From positions 1-7,857 of the forward strand of contig JAKVBR010000077.1 in assembly GCA_022447165.1 (NCBI GenBank): 7,857 nucleotides of DNA. Reading direction: 5' to 3'. Shown here piece by piece: positions 6,064 through 7,857 of the stretch. This DNA is from Phycisphaerales bacterium. Lineage in GTDB: Bacteria > Planctomycetota > Phycisphaerae > Phycisphaerales > SM1A02. Numbering within the stretch: position 1 is the stretch's first letter; each line of letters opens with the position of its first letter. A program made the translations under genes and the position numbers. Below the pieces are notes generated by a model. It saw only the letters and a program-made list of their open reading frames with translations. It was not told the DNA's origin and ran no database searches.

Positions 6064-7437
6064 TTAACTGATTGAGTCAAATTCAGCGGTAAAGTGACGA
6101 AGTGCCTTGGGCTGTTTTGTAATGCGAACACCTTTCACATCATTCACGATGGTGTTGATGTAGCACAACACTTCAACAACGTAATCGATATGACTTTGGG
6201 TATAGACGCGTCTTGGGAATGCAAGGCGAACGAGTTCTTTGTCTGCGAGGATTTCGCTTCCATCTGGTTGCAAGCCAAACATGACGCTCCCAATTTCACT
6301 TGTGCGAATGCCGCCTTCAACGTAAAGCGTGTTTGCAAGTGCCCAGCCCGGGTACTGTTCTTGCGGGATATGCGAAAGCCACGCTTTTGCATCGATGTAA
6401 ATGGCGTGTCCTCCCGGTGGTCTTAGAATTGGAATGCCCGCGTCGATGAGGCGCTCGCCGACATATTCGACTGTGCGTACGCGGTATGCAAGATAGTCCT
6501 CGCGAAGTGCTTCATACAGCCCAACTGCGATCGATTCCAAATCGTATCCAGCGAGCCCGCCATAAGTCGGGAAGCCCTCTGTCAGAATCAACATGCTTCT
6601 GCATTTTTCAGCAAGAGCGGCGTCGTTCAATGCAAGGAATCCTCCCATGTTCGCCATGCCGTCCTTCTTTGCACTCATGGTTGCGCCATCAGCAAGTGAG
6701 AAAATTTCGCGAGCAATCGCAATGGTTTCTGTTTCGCTGTAACCATCTTCGCGCATTTTGATAAACCACGCGTTCTCTGCAAATCGGCACGCATCAATAA
6801 AGAAAGGAACGTTGAATCGTTTACACACTTCGCTTGCTTTGCGAATGTTGTCCAAACTCACGGGCTGACCACCGTTTGAGTTATTCGTGATGGTCATCAT
6901 GACAAGAGGAACCTTGTCCTGCCACTGTTCAAGGATGGACACGAGTTCATCGATGTCCATGTTTCCTTTAAAGGGAACGACTGCTTGCGTGTCGCTCGCG
7001 TCTTTGTTTGGAATGTCAATTGCATTTGCACCGCGCGCTTCTATGTTTGCGCGAGTTGTGTCAAAGTGTGTGTTGTTTGGAACGACGTCACCTTCGTTGA
7101 CTGCAGCGCTAAACAGAATGCGTTCTGCAGCACGACCTTGGTGTGTTGGAATGATGTATTCAAAGCCAGTAATGTCTTTGACAGCGGACTCAAAGCGGTA
7201 GTAAGAATCTGCGCCTGCGTAACTTTCATCACTTCGCATCATGCCCGCCCACTGTTCATTTGACATTGCGCCAGTTCCAGAATCAGTGAGCAAATCAATG
7301 AGCACATCTTCTGCTTTTAAGAGGAAGACATTGTTGCCTGCTTGTTGCAGTGCTACTTCTCGCTCTTCGCGAGTTGTTGAGCGAACGGGTTGCACTTGAC
7401 GAATGCGAAAGGGTTCAATGATTGTTTGAAATTGCAT
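6064..7437 (-). CDS. tnaA: Tryptophanase-type beta-eliminating lyase (PLP-dependent; tryptophanase/tyrosine phenol-lyase family)
   Basis: PLP enzyme that probably splits L-tryptophan into indole, pyruvate and ammonia in the cytoplasm. It is 457 aa and full length, opening with the family's EPFRIR (8-13) followed by DLLTDSGTGAM (48-58). Seen: cofactor region THQGR (98-102), N186 in TNNSNGGQPVSL, D215 and R218 in IDACRFAEN, the PLP lysine in SAKKD (K258 by analogy with K257 of tyrosine phenol-lyase), and R409 in FPRR, expected to bind the substrate carboxylate. Residues that separate the two enzymes follow tryptophanase: D126 in HFDTT (Thr in tyrosine phenol-lyase), I382 in SEIG (Arg there, binding the phenol group) and H448 in LRHFTA (Phe there). 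The backbone lacks an insertion that E. coli TnaA has before the FDTT segment. ATG 7437 lies 3 bases after the pyrB stop, suggesting co-transcription; no leader peptide like tnaC can fit. Family certain; substrate likely but not proven. Confidence 0.88.
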   Translation of the reverse strand: MQFQTIIEPFRIRQVQPVRSTTREEREVALQQAGNNVFLLKAEDVLIDLLTDSGTGAMSNEQWAGMMRSDESYAGADSYYRFESAVKDITGFEYIIPTHQGRAAERILFSAAVNEGDVVPNNTHFDTTRANIEARGANAIDIPNKDASDTQAVVPFKGNMDIDELVSILEQWQDKVPLVMMTITNNSNGGQPVSLDNIRKASEVCKRFNVPFFIDACRFAENAWFIKMREDGYSETETIAIAREIFSLADGATMSAKKDGMANMGGFLALNDAALAEKCRSMLILTEGFPTYGGLAGYDLESIAVGLYEALREDYLAYRVRTVEYVGERLIDAGIPILRPPGGHAIYIDAKAWLSHIPQEQYPGWALANTLYVEGGIRTSEIGSVMFGLQPDGSEILADKELVRLAFPRRVYTQSHIDYVVEVLCYINTIVNDVKGVRITKQPKALRHFTAEFDSIS

Positions 7438-7440
7438 GTG

Positions 7441-7857
7441 TTATCCAATGAGGTGTTCAAGCACAGCCATTCGTGCTGCGACACCTGATGTAACTTGGGA
7501 GAGAATGAGGTTATGCGGTGAACTGTCGATGTTTGCAACTGCATCATCCATTTCAAGCCCGCGGTTGATTGGTCCTGGATGCATGATTGCACCTTCATAA
7601 TTTTTTGTGCGTTCCTCGGTCAGTCCAAAGTTTGCACGGTAATCGTCACCAACTTTAGCATCGCGTTCGAACTGAACGCGTAACATCATGACGCAGTCAG
7701 TCGTTGCGAGCACGTCATCAAATGCAGTCGAACATTCAGAGTCAATGTCAGTTGGCAAAAGTTCTTCGGGACCGACAAGGGTGACAGTTGCACCAAGTTT
7801 TGTGAAGCATTGCACGTTTGAGCGAGCGACCCTGCTATGGGTGATGTCACCAACAAT
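7441..7857 (-). CDS. pyrB: Aspartate carbamoyltransferase catalytic subunit, C-terminal part; 5' end beyond the window
   Basis: Catalyses the condensation of carbamoyl phosphate with L-aspartate, the committed step of pyrimidine synthesis. The last 138 residues are visible; the frame stays open to base 7857, so the start and the carbamoyl-phosphate domain lie to the right (usual length about 300-320 aa). A GTG at 7815 is internal: the frame before it encodes IVGDITHSRVARSN, a conserved ATCase segment directly continuous with the rest. Further hallmarks are the aspartate-site RVQFERD (60-66 of the visible part), GLTEER, and HPGPINRG followed by an acidic stretch. The Q-V-x-x-G-V-A-x-R-M-A-V-L-E end is normal, so the C-terminus is intact. 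HPGPINRG is the form found in the PyrB type of many bacteria lacking the E. coli regulatory subunit, as far as I recall. It lies upstream of the tryptophanase gene, where pyrC is often found elsewhere. Confidence 0.93.
   Translation of the reverse strand: MVGDITHSRVARSNVQCFTKLGATVTLVGPEELLPTDIDSECSTAFDDVLATTDCVMMLRVQFERDAKVGDDYRANFGLTEERTKNYEGAIMHPGPINRGLEMDDAVANIDSSPHNLILSQVTSGVAARMAVLEHLIG

Noticed and set aside
6064..7437. Calling the lyase a tyrosine phenol-lyase because of its length
   Set aside because: The phenol-binding Arg is Ile (I382), the paired Thr is Asp (D126) and the C-terminal Phe is His (H448), all as in tryptophanase.
7441..7815. A complete 124-aa gene starting at GTG 7815
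   Set aside because: The frame continues upstream to the window edge and encodes the conserved ATCase segment VGDITHSRVARSN, so this is the tail of a longer pyrB and not a small gene.

Overview
This window reads as a stretch of ordinary bacterial chromosome, densely packed and intron-free. It has two convergent gene groups. On the + strand there are four genes: a thimet-oligopeptidase-like M3 metallopeptidase fused to two FKBP prolyl isomerase domains (5' end cut by the window edge), an MFS transporter, a small membrane-anchored protein of unknown function, and NuoG, the iron-sulfur subunit of respiratory complex I. On the - strand there are two: the C-terminal part of aspartate carbamoyltransferase (pyrB, cut by the right edge), followed 3 bases later by a tryptophanase-type PLP lyase. 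The groups meet tail to tail with a 32-base gap at 6032-6063. No RNA genes, mobile elements, CRISPR arrays or gene-free stretches over 300 bases were seen.

None of the visible starts has a clear Shine-Dalgarno sequence, one gene has no possible ATG start, and nuoG has a -10-like box almost touching its ATG. Together with the compact NuoG, which lacks the N7 cluster cysteines, this suggests a lineage that relies little on Shine-Dalgarno pairing. Planctomycetota (Phycisphaerae-like) is my best guess, but it rests on impression and not on a search.

Functionally, the left block looks like peptide turnover and transport next to energy metabolism, and the right block like pyrimidine synthesis plus tryptophan breakdown. 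Close spacing (21, 3 and 37 bases on the + strand, 3 on the - strand) suggests co-transcription, but the products do not form one known pathway. The most unusual item is the peptidase-FKBP-FKBP fusion. It joins a proline-isomerising module to an oligopeptidase in one chain, and I do not recall it as a described architecture. Next are the reduced, isolated nuoG and a lyase that has tryptophanase active-site residues on a tyrosine phenol-lyase-sized backbone.
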